Positions 42,110 to 51,102 are shown, numbered from the stretch's first letter. The stretch: DNA of 64,000 nt from Chryseobacterium endalhagicum (GCF_016745235.1 NZ_JAELVM010000001.1:633856-697855), one strand, 5' to 3'. A program made the numbers and translations. The notes: a model not told the origin generated them from the sequence alone.

Positions 42110-42262
42110 TAATGATTGAAGAATTTAAAAATTTAAAGATTTTAAAAAATTAAGAGATTAAGAAATTCAGAAATTAAGGGGGGCCTCTAATTAACTTCTA
42201 AATCTGATGTCTGACGTCTGAGATCTGGCATCTAACTTCTAACCTCTAATTTCTAATATCTA
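42110..42262. repeat. Low-complexity spacer with CTGATGTCTGA words
   Basis: The first part repeats AATTTAAAAATTTAAAGATT and AAATTCAGAAATTAAGG; the second part contains AATCTGATGTCTGACGTCTG and AACTTCTAACCTCTAATTTC, related (inverted) to the CAGATATCAG tracts at 18286-18605 and 32025-32060. No ORF. Confidence 0.55.
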
Positions 42263-42269
42263 AATTAAA

Positions 42270-42299
42270 TAAAAAAACCGCCTCCAAACGAAGACGGTT
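42270..42299 (-). terminator. Terminator of the DUF1573 gene
   Basis: On the minus strand AACCGTC pairs with GGCGGTT (one G-U pair) and is followed by a run of seven Ts. It is 21 bases after the stop at 42321. Confidence 0.75.
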
Positions 42300-42320
42300 C
42301 CTTTATTTTTTAAGTAGAGA

Positions 42321-42785
42321 TTACTTTGCTGCTGCTTTTTTAGCAAGTTTAGCTGCTTTCTTTTCAGCTTTTGCTGCTGCTTTCTGCTCCTCAGCGGTTA
42401 ATGGCTTTGGTTCAGGAGCGTTAGCATCTACATTACCTTTAATGTAAATTACGCTTCTGCTGTTCGCCGGGTCATTAGAGAAAACCTCGATCATTTTGTT
42501 GAAAGGTCCGTTAAGAGTCGTGTTGTATCCAACTTTAATCTTAGCAGATTTCCCTGGCATGATTGGGTCCTGGCTGAACTCAGGAGTTGTACATCCGCAA
42601 GAAGGTTTTACATTGGAAAGGATCAAAGGCTTGTCACCAGTGTTAGTTACTGTGAAGAATCTTGTACCGTCAGCACTTGGCTTAATGTTACCGTAATCAA
42701 AAGTAGTTTTGTCAAAAGTGATTGTCTGTGCAGAAGCCAGTGCAAACGTTCCAAATAATGCAATTCCTGCAATTAATTTTTTCAT
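42321..42785 (-). CDS. DUF1573 secreted protein
   Basis: About 154 residues from MKKLIAGIALFGTFALASAQ; the frame reaches 42830, but the signal-peptide ATG at 42785 is the fitting start. The DUF1573 domain is an Ig-like (HYDIN/ASPM type) sandwich: FDKTTFDYGNIKPS, TNTGDKPLILSNVKPSCGCT, MPGKSAKIKVGYNTTLNGPF. The tail is rich in Ala and Lys. Found widely in Bacteroidetes periplasm, function unclear. Divergent from valS. Confidence 0.88.
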   Translation of the reverse strand: MKKLIAGIALFGTFALASAQTITFDKTTFDYGNIKPSADGTRFFTVTNTGDKPLILSNVKPSCGCTTPEFSQDPIMPGKSAKIKVGYNTTLNGPFNKMIEVFSNDPANSRSVIYIKGNVDANAPEPKPLTAEEQKAAAKAEKKAAKLAKKAAAK

Positions 42786-42877
42786 ATTCTTGAATGTTAA
42801 TATGTTTGTTAGATAAATTTTGAGAAACAAAGTTAAAAATTATTTTAATTCATACTTAAAATTTTTTTTCTTTAGAC

Positions 42878-42885
42878 TATTTTTG
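42878..42885 (+). promoter_or_regulatory. -7 promoter box (TATTTTTG) of valS
   Basis: Fits TAnnTTTG, 27 bases upstream of the chosen valS start at 42913. It supports that start over the upstream ATG at 42820. Confidence 0.6.
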
Positions 42886-42912
42886 CAAATTGTAAGCAAA
42901 GAAATAGAATTT

Positions 42913-45528
42913 ATGCAGATTTCAGAAAAGTATAATCCACAGGAAACAGAACAGAAATGGTACAACTACTGGATGGAAAACAAGTATTTCCACTCAGAGC
43001 CGAATGACAAACCACCATATACTGTGGTAATTCCTCCTCCAAACGTAACGGGGATATTACACATGGGACATATGTTGAACAATACCATTCAGGATGTTCT
43101 GGTCCGCCGTGCAAGAATGCAGGGCTTTAATGCCTGCTGGATTCCGGGAACAGATCACGCTTCAATTGCCACTGAAGCCAAAGTTGTTGCTAAACTGAAG
43201 TCTGAAGGGGTCAATAAATCAGATATTACCCGCGAAGAATTCTTAAAACATGCCTGGGAATGGACCGACAAATATGGAGGAACAATCCTTGAGCAGCTGA
43301 AAAAGCTTGGTTGCTCATGCGACTGGGACAGAACCCGATTCACTATGGAAGAAAAGCTTTCCAGGCAGGTGATCAAAAGCTTCGTAGATCTATATAATAA
43401 AGGATTGATCTACAGAGGCTACAGAATGGTAAACTGGGACCCGGAAGCAAAAACCAATATTTCTGATGAAGAGGTAATATTTAAAGAACAGAACGGAAAA
43501 TTATATTTCCTTAAATATAAAATTGAAGGTTCGGAAGAATTTCTTTCCGTAGCGACAACCCGTCCCGAGACCATTTTCGGGGATACAGCGGTATGTATTA
43601 ATCCTAATGACGAAAGATATGCTCATCTGAAAGGTAAAAATGTAATTGTACCGATCGTAAACAGGGTAGTTCCAATTATCGAAGACGAATATGTTGACAT
43701 TGAATTCGGAACGGGAGCGCTGAAAATTACTCCTGCTCACGATACCAATGACTACGAGATCGGGCAGAAGCATCAGTTGAAAATGATCGATGCTTTAGAT
43801 GATGACGGAAATCTTAATGAGCACGGTTTACATTACGCAGGACAGAACAGGTTTGATGTAAGAAAGCAGATCGCAAAAGAATTACAGGAAAAAGATCTTT
43901 TACTGAAAGCAGAAGATTACGTCAATAAAGTAGGAACTTCAGAAAGAACAGGAGCGGTAATTGAGCCTAAGGTTTCAGTTCAGTGGTTCCTGAAAATGTC
44001 TGAAATGGCTCCTCAGGCTTTGGAGGTGGTGATGAATGATGAGGTTAAATTTTATCCTGAAAAATTCAAAAATACCTATAAGCATTGGATGGAAAACATC
44101 CGCGACTGGAATATCTCCCGCCAGCTTTGGTGGGGACAGCAGATTCCGGCATTCTTTTATGGAAATGACGAAAATGATTTTGTAGTTGCAGAAACCATCG
44201 AAGAAGCTTTAGTATTGGCGAAGCAAAAAACCGGCAACGAGCAACTGACAAATGACAACCTGAAGCAGGACGAAGATGCCCTTGATACCTGGTTCTCATC
44301 ATGGTTGTGGCCCATGTCTGTATTCGATGGTCTTTTGGATCCTGAAAATAAAGATATCAACTATTATTATCCAACGTCTGACCTGGTAACAGGACCGGAT
44401 ATTATTTTCTTCTGGGTAGCCAGAATGATCATGGCCGGACTGGAATACAGAAAAGAAGTTCCGTTCAAAAATGTTTATTTTACTGGTATTGTAAGAGACA
44501 GCCAGAGAAGAAAAATGTCAAAATCTTTAGGAAACTCACCAGATCCTCTGGAATTAATTTCCGAGTTTGGAGCGGATGGAGTTCGTGTAGGGATTTTATT
44601 GAGTTCTGCAGCAGGAAACGATTTGCTTTTTGATAAAGATCTGATGTTGCAGGGAAGAAATTTCGCAACCAAAATCTGGAACGCTTTCCGATTGATCAAT
44701 ATGTGGAATCATGAGGACAAACCAGCCAATACTGCAGACCAGCAAACGATTGAATGGTTTGAAAATAAACTTAATAAAACAATTGCTGAGATTAATGATC
44801 AGTTTGAAAAATTCAGAATTTCTGATGCTTTACACCTGATCTATAAATTAATCTGGGACGATTTCTGCGGATGGTATCTTGAAGCGATCAAGCCAAATTA
44901 CGGAGAAGGAATTTCCAAGGACGTTTATAATAAAACCATCTATTTCTTTGAAGAATTAATGAAACTGCTTCATCCGTTTATGCCTTTCTTAACGGAAGAA
45001 TTATGGCAGACTATTTCTGAAAGAAGTATCGAAGAAGCATTAATTGTTGCTCAGCAGAAAAAGGCAGAAGGGTTTAATGAAGAGATTATTAAAAACTTTG
45101 AAACTGCTGAAGAAATTATTTCCGGAATCAGGAACTACCGTCAGACCAAAGGAATTTCTCCAAGAGAAGCCGTTGAGGTATATACGGGAGCTTCAGAATT
45201 TGCCAACGAAGCGGTGATCAGAAAGCTGGCGAATGTGGCTGAAATTTATTTCGGAGAAAAAACTGCGAAGCCTAGCTTTACATTCCTTGTGGGAGCTAAC
45301 GAGGTTTCTATTCCTCTAAGTGAAAATTTAGATCTGGGTGAAGAGAAAAAGAAGACAGAAGAAGAATTAAAATATTTAAAAGGATTCCTGATCTCTGTGG
45401 ACAAAAAGCTTTCCAATGAAAAATTTGTAGCCAATGCCAAGCCTGAAGTTGTAGAAGTAGAGCGTCAGAAACAGAAAGATGCTCAGGATAAGATTGCGAT
45501 CTTGGAAGAGAAGCTGAAAAGTTTGTAA
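42913..45528 (+). CDS. valS: Valyl-tRNA synthetase
   Basis: 871 residues from ATG 42913 (MQISEKYNPQETEQKWYNYW). The frame is open from 42820, but the promoter box lies inside that extension. Class I signatures: HMGH in PPNVTGILHMGHMLN, KMSKS in RRKMSKSLGNSPD, the editing domain around TTRPETIFGDTAV, and a C-terminal coiled-coil arm (EEKKKTEEELKYLKGFLISV). It charges tRNA-Val and edits mischarged Thr. The stop TAA overlaps the ATG of the next gene (TAATG). Confidence 0.96.
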   Translation: MQISEKYNPQETEQKWYNYWMENKYFHSEPNDKPPYTVVIPPPNVTGILHMGHMLNNTIQDVLVRRARMQGFNACWIPGTDHASIATEAKVVAKLKSEGVNKSDITREEFLKHAWEWTDKYGGTILEQLKKLGCSCDWDRTRFTMEEKLSRQVIKSFVDLYNKGLIYRGYRMVNWDPEAKTNISDEEVIFKEQNGKLYFLKYKIEGSEEFLSVATTRPETIFGDTAVCINPNDERYAHLKGKNVIVPIVNRVVPIIEDEYVDIEFGTGALKITPAHDTNDYEIGQKHQLKMIDALDDDGNLNEHGLHYAGQNRFDVRKQIAKELQEKDLLLKAEDYVNKVGTSERTGAVIEPKVSVQWFLKMSEMAPQALEVVMNDEVKFYPEKFKNTYKHWMENIRDWNISRQLWWGQQIPAFFYGNDENDFVVAETIEEALVLAKQKTGNEQLTNDNLKQDEDALDTWFSSWLWPMSVFDGLLDPENKDINYYYPTSDLVTGPDIIFFWVARMIMAGLEYRKEVPFKNVYFTGIVRDSQRRKMSKSLGNSPDPLELISEFGADGVRVGILLSSAAGNDLLFDKDLMLQGRNFATKIWNAFRLINMWNHEDKPANTADQQTIEWFENKLNKTIAEINDQFEKFRISDALHLIYKLIWDDFCGWYLEAIKPNYGEGISKDVYNKTIYFFEELMKLLHPFMPFLTEELWQTISERSIEEALIVAQQKKAEGFNEEIIKNFETAEEIISGIRNYRQTKGISPREAVEVYTGASEFANEAVIRKLANVAEIYFGEKTAKPSFTFLVGANEVSIPLSENLDLGEEKKKTEEELKYLKGFLISVDKKLSNEKFVANAKPEVVEVERQKQKDAQDKIAILEEKLKSL

Positions 45529-45842
45529 TGAAATTTAAAGATAAAGTTGGAACTTTTAGGGTCATTAGCAGTTTTACCATCAGAAGAAAAAAAGAATTTT
45601 ATCTGATTGGTAATCTGTCGGAAGGAACTGTGAAGGAAAATAATTATATAAATATTATTTTAAATTCAAGTTTGGCAATTTTTGCCAGAATTACTTCTGT
45701 AGAAGATATTGAAATGGCTGATGACCCTAAAATGTATCAGCTTTTAATTATTGAAAGCCAGGAAGCTGAAATGAACGATATTTTATTTTGGCAGAATGTT
45801 GGCAGTGAAAATGTATACATCACATTAAGTGGTGAAGACTAA
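45528..45842 (+). CDS. Hypothetical protein coupled to valS
   Basis: 104 residues (MKFKDKVGTFRVISSFTIRR). The start codon overlaps the valS stop by one base (TAATG), so translation is coupled. The sequence looks like a small beta-barrel (FYLIGNLSEGTVKENNYINI, then LLIIESQEAEMNDI), similar in pattern to translation-factor domain 2 folds, but I cannot name a family. The next gene follows after 10 bases. Confidence 0.65.
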   Translation: MKFKDKVGTFRVISSFTIRRKKEFYLIGNLSEGTVKENNYINIILNSSLAIFARITSVEDIEMADDPKMYQLLIIESQEAEMNDILFWQNVGSENVYITLSGED

Positions 45843-45852
45843 TTAAAATTAA

Positions 45853-46488
45853 ATGACACACCTAGAAAACATAAAAAAACTATTCTCCAGAAACTTCGTA
45901 GAAAACCCTTTACTGGAAAGCTTCGAAGTGGGGAAACTCTATCTTTCAAGCGGAAAGCTGGTGGCATGTGATCCTTTGATCACCAATGATATGCTTCCGT
46001 TTTCTACAGAATTTCCGAAAGGGAATTTTTCTGTTTTGCTGCATAAAGAAAGAGAAAGCAACTGTGTCGCGTATGCAGAAATTATTTTCAGTAATGCCGA
46101 AATTTCGGAATGGAAAATGGCCGTTACTGAAGGGCAGAACGTAAAAGACCTTGCCGAAGAAGAAATATTCGGATATCCGGTAGAAAGCGGGATGGGATGC
46201 TTGATGGATGTGGATACCCAAAACAGCCTCAACGAGCTGGAAAAAAGATTGTACCACAGCAAAGGCGCAGATTTCATGGGAATCTACGAAGAGTTTTTCC
46301 ATGACTATTTCTTTGATGAGAAAGGAGCTATAGACCAGTATGCCTTCCTGAAGCCGGCAGACGAACATCCGGGAACAATTTTCGCCTTTGAAACAGGATA
46401 TGGTGAAGGTTTTTATGCCAGTTATATCGGCTATGACCAAAATCACAAGCCGGTGAAGATAATTACAGAATTTATTGAAATAAGTTAA
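45853..46488 (+). CDS. DUF4241 domain protein
   Basis: 211 residues. The start of the domain is clear: FEVGKLYLSSGKLVACDPLI, then FSTEFPKGNFSVLLHKERES and YAEIIFSNAEISEWKMA; the later part has ESGMGCLMD and PGTIFAFETGYGEGFYASYI. DUF4241 proteins occur in polymorphic-toxin and housekeeping contexts; function unknown. It is probably in one operon with valS and the 104-residue protein. Confidence 0.8.
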   Translation: MTHLENIKKLFSRNFVENPLLESFEVGKLYLSSGKLVACDPLITNDMLPFSTEFPKGNFSVLLHKERESNCVAYAEIIFSNAEISEWKMAVTEGQNVKDLAEEEIFGYPVESGMGCLMDVDTQNSLNELEKRLYHSKGADFMGIYEEFFHDYFFDEKGAIDQYAFLKPADEHPGTIFAFETGYGEGFYASYIGYDQNHKPVKIITEFIEIS

Positions 46489-46555
46489 TTAAATTAGTTA
46501 TTTTTGAAACCTAGTTTTCTGAAAATAGTATATTTAAACTAAGATAAAAACACCA

Positions 46556-47446
46556 ATGAAATTCTCGTCAGAACAACCCAAAATTATTGTAGTAGGCAGT
46601 TCCTCTATTGATCTCGTTTTAGAAACCGAAAAAATTCCCCAGTCCAATGAAACGGTTTTAGCCGTCAATTCAGACAGTTATTTTGGAGGAAAAGGAGCCA
46701 ATCAGGCGGTGGGAACCGCAAGGCTGGGAGCCAGTGTCTATTTTATAGGATGTGTGGGGATGGATCCTCTTGGTCAGCAGATCATGAGAAATCTTGTAGG
46801 CGAAGGGGTAAATGTAGGTTTCGTTCATGAAACCGATGCAGAATCCACAGGAACAGCGTACGTAACCACCAGCCATGGAAACGCGGCTATTGTGGTAGTT
46901 CCCGCTGCGAATAAACGTCTCAGTATTCAGCATGTGGAAGATGCGGACCGCTATTTTCACAGCGTAGATCTTATTCTCGTTCAGCTTGAAGTAGCGATGG
47001 AGGTCGTAGAGTATGCGATCAGAAAAGCTAAGAAATACGGCAAAAAAGTAGGTCTTTATGCTTCACCGGCGATGAGAATCAATGAAGGGATTATTGATAA
47101 TGTAGACTTTATCGTTACCAAAAGCAGCGAATTACACACCGTTTTCGGAGAAGAAAAAAGAGAAGAGATCCTTAAAAAATACTTTAACAAGGTATTTGTA
47201 AGAGATGATACCAATTCCACGATCTATTTTGACGGAACGGAAATGAAGTATTACAGAAATGACAAAGATGAAACCGTTTACAAAATGGGAATGGGGGATG
47301 CCTTTACTTCAGGATTTGCTGTAGCGCTATGCCACGGGAATTCCATCGAGGATTGTGTAAAATTCGGAAATGAAGTCTCTTCAAGGGTTTCCGGAGGCAA
47401 AGGATCGCAGACGGGACTTCCGAGAATGTCGGATTTCTTTTCTTAA
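46556..47446 (+). CDS. Ribokinase-like PfkB carbohydrate kinase
   Basis: 296 residues. The PfkB signatures are GGKGANQAVGTARLGASVYF near the N-terminus and KMGMGDAFTSGFAVALCHGN near the C-terminus, with catalytic Asp in GMGDAF (the usual sequence is GAGD). The N-terminal IIVVGSSSIDLVLETEKIPQ matches ribokinases, which phosphorylate ribose at O5. No sugar transporter or ribose regulator is nearby, so the substrate is uncertain. A terminator follows at 47503-47526. Confidence 0.85.
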   Translation: MKFSSEQPKIIVVGSSSIDLVLETEKIPQSNETVLAVNSDSYFGGKGANQAVGTARLGASVYFIGCVGMDPLGQQIMRNLVGEGVNVGFVHETDAESTGTAYVTTSHGNAAIVVVPAANKRLSIQHVEDADRYFHSVDLILVQLEVAMEVVEYAIRKAKKYGKKVGLYASPAMRINEGIIDNVDFIVTKSSELHTVFGEEKREEILKKYFNKVFVRDDTNSTIYFDGTEMKYYRNDKDETVYKMGMGDAFTSGFAVALCHGNSIEDCVKFGNEVSSRVSGGKGSQTGLPRMSDFFS

Positions 47447-47502
47447 AGCTATTTGCCACATATCGAAAAACAGAAACTTAACCTAAAAATATAAGTAAAA
47501 TC

Positions 47503-47526
47503 TCCACTTTTATAGTGGATTTTTTA
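47503..47526 (+). terminator. Terminator of the ribokinase-like gene
   Basis: Stem TCCACT / AGTGGA with a 5-base loop and a run of six Ts, 12 bases upstream of the next ATG. Confidence 0.75.
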
Positions 47527-47537
47527 CTTTTTACAGG

Positions 47538-48383
47538 ATGGAAAAACTGGAACTCATTACAAAGGACCACAGCTCTCTGGCCGTCCACCTTTTCAGGCCC
47601 GAAAGCAGCAATGGAAAACTCCTTCTGATCAATTCCGCGACCGGAGTGAAGCAGCAGGTGTATTTCTCATTTGCCGAATTCATGTCGGAACATGGGTTTA
47701 CAGTCATTTCATATGATTACAGGGGAATAGGACTTTCAAAACCTAAAAATATGAAAGGTTTTAAGGCTTCTATGAGGATCTGGGGTTCTAAAGATTATAA
47801 AACACTTACCCAATACATTAAAACAGAGTTTTCAGGCTATAAAAAATACTGTCTGGGCCATTCCGTGGGCGCACTGATCCTTGGAATGAACGAGGATTCT
47901 GCCATGTTCGATGAATTTATTTTTGTGGGAACACAGAATGCATTTGTGGGAAATCTGAAATTCAGAACAAAAATTGAAGCCTATCTAGGATTTGGAATTG
48001 TTCAGCCGGTAACCACCGGATTATTAGGCTATTTTCCTGCTAATTGGTTTGGCCTCGGAGAAAGTCTTCCAAAAAATTGCGCATATGACTGGAGAACCTT
48101 AATTTTAAACAGGAAATCCACCAACAGGCTGTTGGAAAAAATGGTTGACTATTCTAAAAATTTGACACAAAAAGTGTTTGTGATCCGGGCAGAAGATGAT
48201 GTATGGCTTACTGAAAAAGGCGTGTTAAGCCTTTTAAACAATACCTATCCCAATCTTAAACCTTCCTACAGGCTGGTAAAGACCTCTGAATCTGACAAAA
48301 AAGAAATCGGGCACATCAATTTTTTTAGAAGTTATAATAAAAAACTCTGGAATATTATTTTAAACGAATTGGCAGATACATGA
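47538..48383 (+). CDS. Alpha/beta hydrolase
   Basis: 281 residues. The nucleophile elbow is GHSVG (107-111, Ser109); the oxyanion strand INSATGVKQQVYFSFAEFMS and YDYRGIGLS are typical of alpha/beta hydrolases of the serine-aminopeptidase type. An acid in VIRAEDDVWL and a His in KEIGHINFF complete the likely triad. Its 3' end overlaps the HD-protein gene (ATGA), so the two are coupled. Confidence 0.85.
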   Translation: MEKLELITKDHSSLAVHLFRPESSNGKLLLINSATGVKQQVYFSFAEFMSEHGFTVISYDYRGIGLSKPKNMKGFKASMRIWGSKDYKTLTQYIKTEFSGYKKYCLGHSVGALILGMNEDSAMFDEFIFVGTQNAFVGNLKFRTKIEAYLGFGIVQPVTTGLLGYFPANWFGLGESLPKNCAYDWRTLILNRKSTNRLLEKMVDYSKNLTQKVFVIRAEDDVWLTEKGVLSLLNNTYPNLKPSYRLVKTSESDKKEIGHINFFRSYNKKLWNIILNELADT

Positions 48384-49024
48384 AAAGTACGATTGAAAAC
48401 ACCGTAGAATTTGTAAAAGAGAAACTGGAAGGGGCAGAAGCCGGGCATGACTGGTACCATATTGAAAGAGTCTGGAAACTTTCCGCAAAAATTGCAGCCA
48501 CAGAAGACTGTAATCAGGAAGTGGTAGCACTTTCCGCACTGCTGCATGATATTGCAGATCCAAAATTTCATAATGGAGACGAAACCATTGCTCCGAAAAT
48601 TGCGCGGGAATTTCTGGAAAGCCAGCAGGTTAGCGAAGATGTGATAGAAAAGGTCTTATTTATTATTAAAAATATTTCGTTTAAAAACAGAGGAGAAGCA
48701 CCTGCTGAACTGCCGATAGAGCTTAAAATTGTGCAGGATGCCGACCGTATTGACGCCATCGGGGCTATCGGAATCGGAAGAACATTCAATTTCGGAGGAT
48801 TTAAAAATAACCCGATGTATGACCCTGAAATTCAGCCGAGCCTGAATATGTCCAAGGATGAATATAAAAAATCCAACGGCACAACCATCAATCATTTCTA
48901 CGAAAAACTCCTCCTTTTAAAAGACCTGATGAATACCAAAAAAGGAAAAGAACTGGCTCAGGAAAGACATGATTATATGCTGGGATTCCTTGATCAGTTC
49001 TACAAAGAGTGGAATGTTGATTAA
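48380..49024 (+). CDS. HD-domain phosphohydrolase (YedJ-like)
   Basis: 214 residues. Metal ligands of the HD fold are visible: H27 in HDWYHIERV, H56-D57 in ALLHDIADPKFH and D120 in IVQDADRIDAIGAIGIGR. The C-terminal NPMYDPEIQPS and HFYEKLLLLKDLMNTKKGKE are typical of the YedJ group of predicted phosphohydrolases. The substrate is probably a phosphorylated metabolite or nucleotide. It overlaps the hydrolase gene by four bases. Confidence 0.88.
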   Translation: MKSTIENTVEFVKEKLEGAEAGHDWYHIERVWKLSAKIAATEDCNQEVVALSALLHDIADPKFHNGDETIAPKIAREFLESQQVSEDVIEKVLFIIKNISFKNRGEAPAELPIELKIVQDADRIDAIGAIGIGRTFNFGGFKNNPMYDPEIQPSLNMSKDEYKKSNGTTINHFYEKLLLLKDLMNTKKGKELAQERHDYMLGFLDQFYKEWNVD

Positions 49025-49051
49025 GACTTCTCCTGAAAAATCTTAAATCAG

Positions 49052-49059
49052 TATCTTTG
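49052..49059 (+). promoter_or_regulatory. -7 promoter box (TATCTTTG), leaderless start
   Basis: Consensus box ending four bases before the ATG at 49064; transcription should start at the start codon. Confidence 0.55.
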
Positions 49060-49063
49060 CAGT

Positions 49064-49666
49064 ATGGTATTTATCATTTTTGTGATCTTCTGGGCTTGTG
49101 TGCTTTCTCTGGTTTTTTTCAAAATAAAATCGGGAAGGAAGGGAAAATGGGCAAAACTGTTCCGCATCACTACGATCATCTTTTCAATATCCTTTTTTAC
49201 GTACTGGTTTATCAAAAAGAGTGCGGTAGGTTTTGTGGATAATTCTGTGGGGCTGCAGGTGGTAAATAAACTTCCGCAGACGCTGGATTTTTATCTGATA
49301 AAGGTAGATACCGCCAAAAACGGAAACCTGGAACCGAAACACATCGGGAAAATCCGTCCGGAATATTACAGGATAGAATACCTTAAAATGGATCAGTCTG
49401 ACGAATACTGGATCATAGGATATCTGGGTAAAAATATGGTTTATTTCTCCCAGCATGCCGTTCCAAACAAAAATATTGACCAGATTGTAGAAGTACAGAA
49501 CTACATCAACCAAAGTGTGAAGCTTTCTGGCACAGCCAGAAAACAGGTAGATGCCTACAATTATGACAATTCAAAACTGGGAATCTGGATCTCTCTGGAT
49601 TTTCTGCTTATTTTTCTGAACCTCGCCCTGCTGCTGAGAAAAAACAGAGATGTAAATAATGAGTAA
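49064..49666 (+). CDS. Membrane protein of unknown function
   Basis: 200 residues with hydrophobic helices at about 1-20, 33-50 and 175-192, and a soluble part between them (VGLQVVNKLPQTLDFYLIKV, RPEYYRIEYLKMDQSDEYWI). Probably two to three membrane passes with an extracytoplasmic beta-rich domain. No family recognised. Its promoter box ends four bases before the ATG. Confidence 0.65.
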   Translation: MVFIIFVIFWACVLSLVFFKIKSGRKGKWAKLFRITTIIFSISFFTYWFIKKSAVGFVDNSVGLQVVNKLPQTLDFYLIKVDTAKNGNLEPKHIGKIRPEYYRIEYLKMDQSDEYWIIGYLGKNMVYFSQHAVPNKNIDQIVEVQNYINQSVKLSGTARKQVDAYNYDNSKLGIWISLDFLLIFLNLALLLRKNRDVNNE

Positions 49667-49672
49667 TAAGCG

Positions 49673-49714
49673 ATGAGCAATAAGTAATATATTATAAAAT
49701 TACCTATTGCTCAT
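49673..49714. repeat. Inverted repeat after the membrane-protein gene
   Basis: Arms ATGAGCAATAAGTAAT (49673-49688) and ATTACCTATTGCTCAT (49699-49714) pair with one mismatch; direct repeats of GAGTAATAAGCGATGAGCAA flank the left arm. It lies between convergent genes and may end transcription without a clear T-run. Confidence 0.6.
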
Positions 49715-49731
49715 TACTTATTACCTATGTA

Positions 49732-49962
49732 TTATGGATAGTCCAGGACATGCATCACCTGTTCCTTGAATTCCTCAGGGCAGTTTTTGATCAGCTTATC
49801 CTTATTCTGTTTACTGATTTCATGAGGTTTCAGCCATTCGGTACGGTTGGCACTGAGGCTGTGGTTATCATAGACTCTTTTGATTCTCTGATCTTCGTAA
49901 AAAGTATATTCATCGCCAAGCCAGTTGCTCGCAATGCTGATTGTGCAAATTTCTTTTTCCAT
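49732..49962 (-). CDS. Small hypothetical protein
   Basis: 76 residues (MEKEICTISIASNWLGDEYT), soluble and charged, with a helical second half (KPHEISKQNKDKLIKNCPEE). No family recognised. It is flanked by convergent and unrelated genes. Coding status rests on its regular reading frame, its fitting position between neighbours and its protein-like composition. Confidence 0.55.
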   Translation of the reverse strand: MEKEICTISIASNWLGDEYTFYEDQRIKRVYDNHSLSANRTEWLKPHEISKQNKDKLIKNCPEEFKEQVMHVLDYP

Positions 49963-50098
49963 GACATCTTGTATTTTAAAGTACTGTCATTCGCAGGAAT
50001 GACAATATTCCCTAAATTACGAATTTTTTTTTACAAAAAACCACTTTTAAATTGGTTTTAAGGGGATCATGAGAAAATGCAGCCGTTTTTTATCCTGT

Positions 50099-50989
50099 CT
50101 AAAACAGCGTTCCGTTGTTGTCAGAAGCCATTTGCGGGATATGAATATCTGTTTTCCATTCCTCATTCATTTTTTTAATAAAATAGGCGGAAAGCAGAGG
50201 GGAAGCTTTTTCAATGTTCTGATGCACAAAGAAATAGATGTTCTGTACCCCTTCTTTTTTCCATTTCGTTAAATGTTTCATCCAGTCGTCCAGTCTTTCA
50301 TAATCACTTTCGGCATTGGCACCTACGTAGCGGATAAATGCATTCGGAGTCGTAAGGCGCATATGAAGCATATCTCGTCGCCCGGCTGTGTCTACAATGA
50401 TGTTGGTGATATTGTGGGCTTCAAAAAGTTCACAGGTTGTATTGAAGATGTCCTCATCCGTAAACCATTCCGTATTTCTGAGCTCAATAGCCAGAGGAAC
50501 CTCCCGGGGCCATTCTTTCACAAATTTTTCCAGTCTGTCATAATCTTTAGGCTTGAAATTATCGTGAAGCTGCAAAAATGCCATTCCCAGCTTCTGATCG
50601 AAGTTCATCACAGCAGAAGCGAAATTGGTTACCGGTTCCGTTACATCAATCAGTCTTCTGAAATGGGAAATCGTATTGGTGATTTTTGGGAAGAATTTAA
50701 AGCCTTCAGGTGTTTTTTCCTTCCATACTTCCACCTGCTCCGGTGTAGGCATTCCGTAAAAAGTAGCATTCAGCTCAATAGAATTGAATTGTTTGGCGTA
50801 ATAGGTCAGTTCATCTTTCGTTCCTTTCGGATAAAATCCTTTAAGATCGGTTTTGTTCCATTTTGCACATCCGATGGAAATGTTTTCCAGGCCTTTTTTA
50901 TTCTGGTTTAAAATTTCCTTAGTTCTGGAATGATCTTTAGGAAGTGTGAAATCTATTTTCGACGGGTCTTCTACTTGTCCGAATTTCAT
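50099..50989 (-). CDS. DUF72 domain protein (YecE-like)
   Basis: About 296 residues from MKFGQVEDPSKIDFTLPKDH (ATG 50989; the frame continues to 51034 but without family support). The DUF72 TIM-barrel motifs are ISIGCAKWNKTDLKGFYP, FNSIELNATFYGMPTPEQVE, FKFFPKITNTISHFRRL, PLAIELRNTEWF and a C-terminal IYFFVHQNIEKASPLLSAYF. The family resembles AP-endonuclease-type barrels; its activity is uncertain. It stands alone on the minus strand. Confidence 0.88.
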   Translation of the reverse strand: MKFGQVEDPSKIDFTLPKDHSRTKEILNQNKKGLENISIGCAKWNKTDLKGFYPKGTKDELTYYAKQFNSIELNATFYGMPTPEQVEVWKEKTPEGFKFFPKITNTISHFRRLIDVTEPVTNFASAVMNFDQKLGMAFLQLHDNFKPKDYDRLEKFVKEWPREVPLAIELRNTEWFTDEDIFNTTCELFEAHNITNIIVDTAGRRDMLHMRLTTPNAFIRYVGANAESDYERLDDWMKHLTKWKKEGVQNIYFFVHQNIEKASPLLSAYFIKKMNEEWKTDIHIPQMASDNNGTLF

Positions 50990-51102
50990 AGCTGACGTAT
51001 TTGGGATTAAATAAGTATAACAAATATAAAACAAAAACCATAGATGGTTCTATGGTTTCCTGTTCAAATTATTATTTAATCGGGCTTGATAAGATTGAGT
51101 AA

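Noticed and set aside
42820..42912. N-terminal extension of ValRS
   Set aside because: The promoter box at 42878-42885 lies within it, and the family begins at the MQISEKYNPQ start.
50273..50911. 212-codon plus-strand ORF
   Set aside because: Complement of the DUF72 gene, which has clear family motifs.
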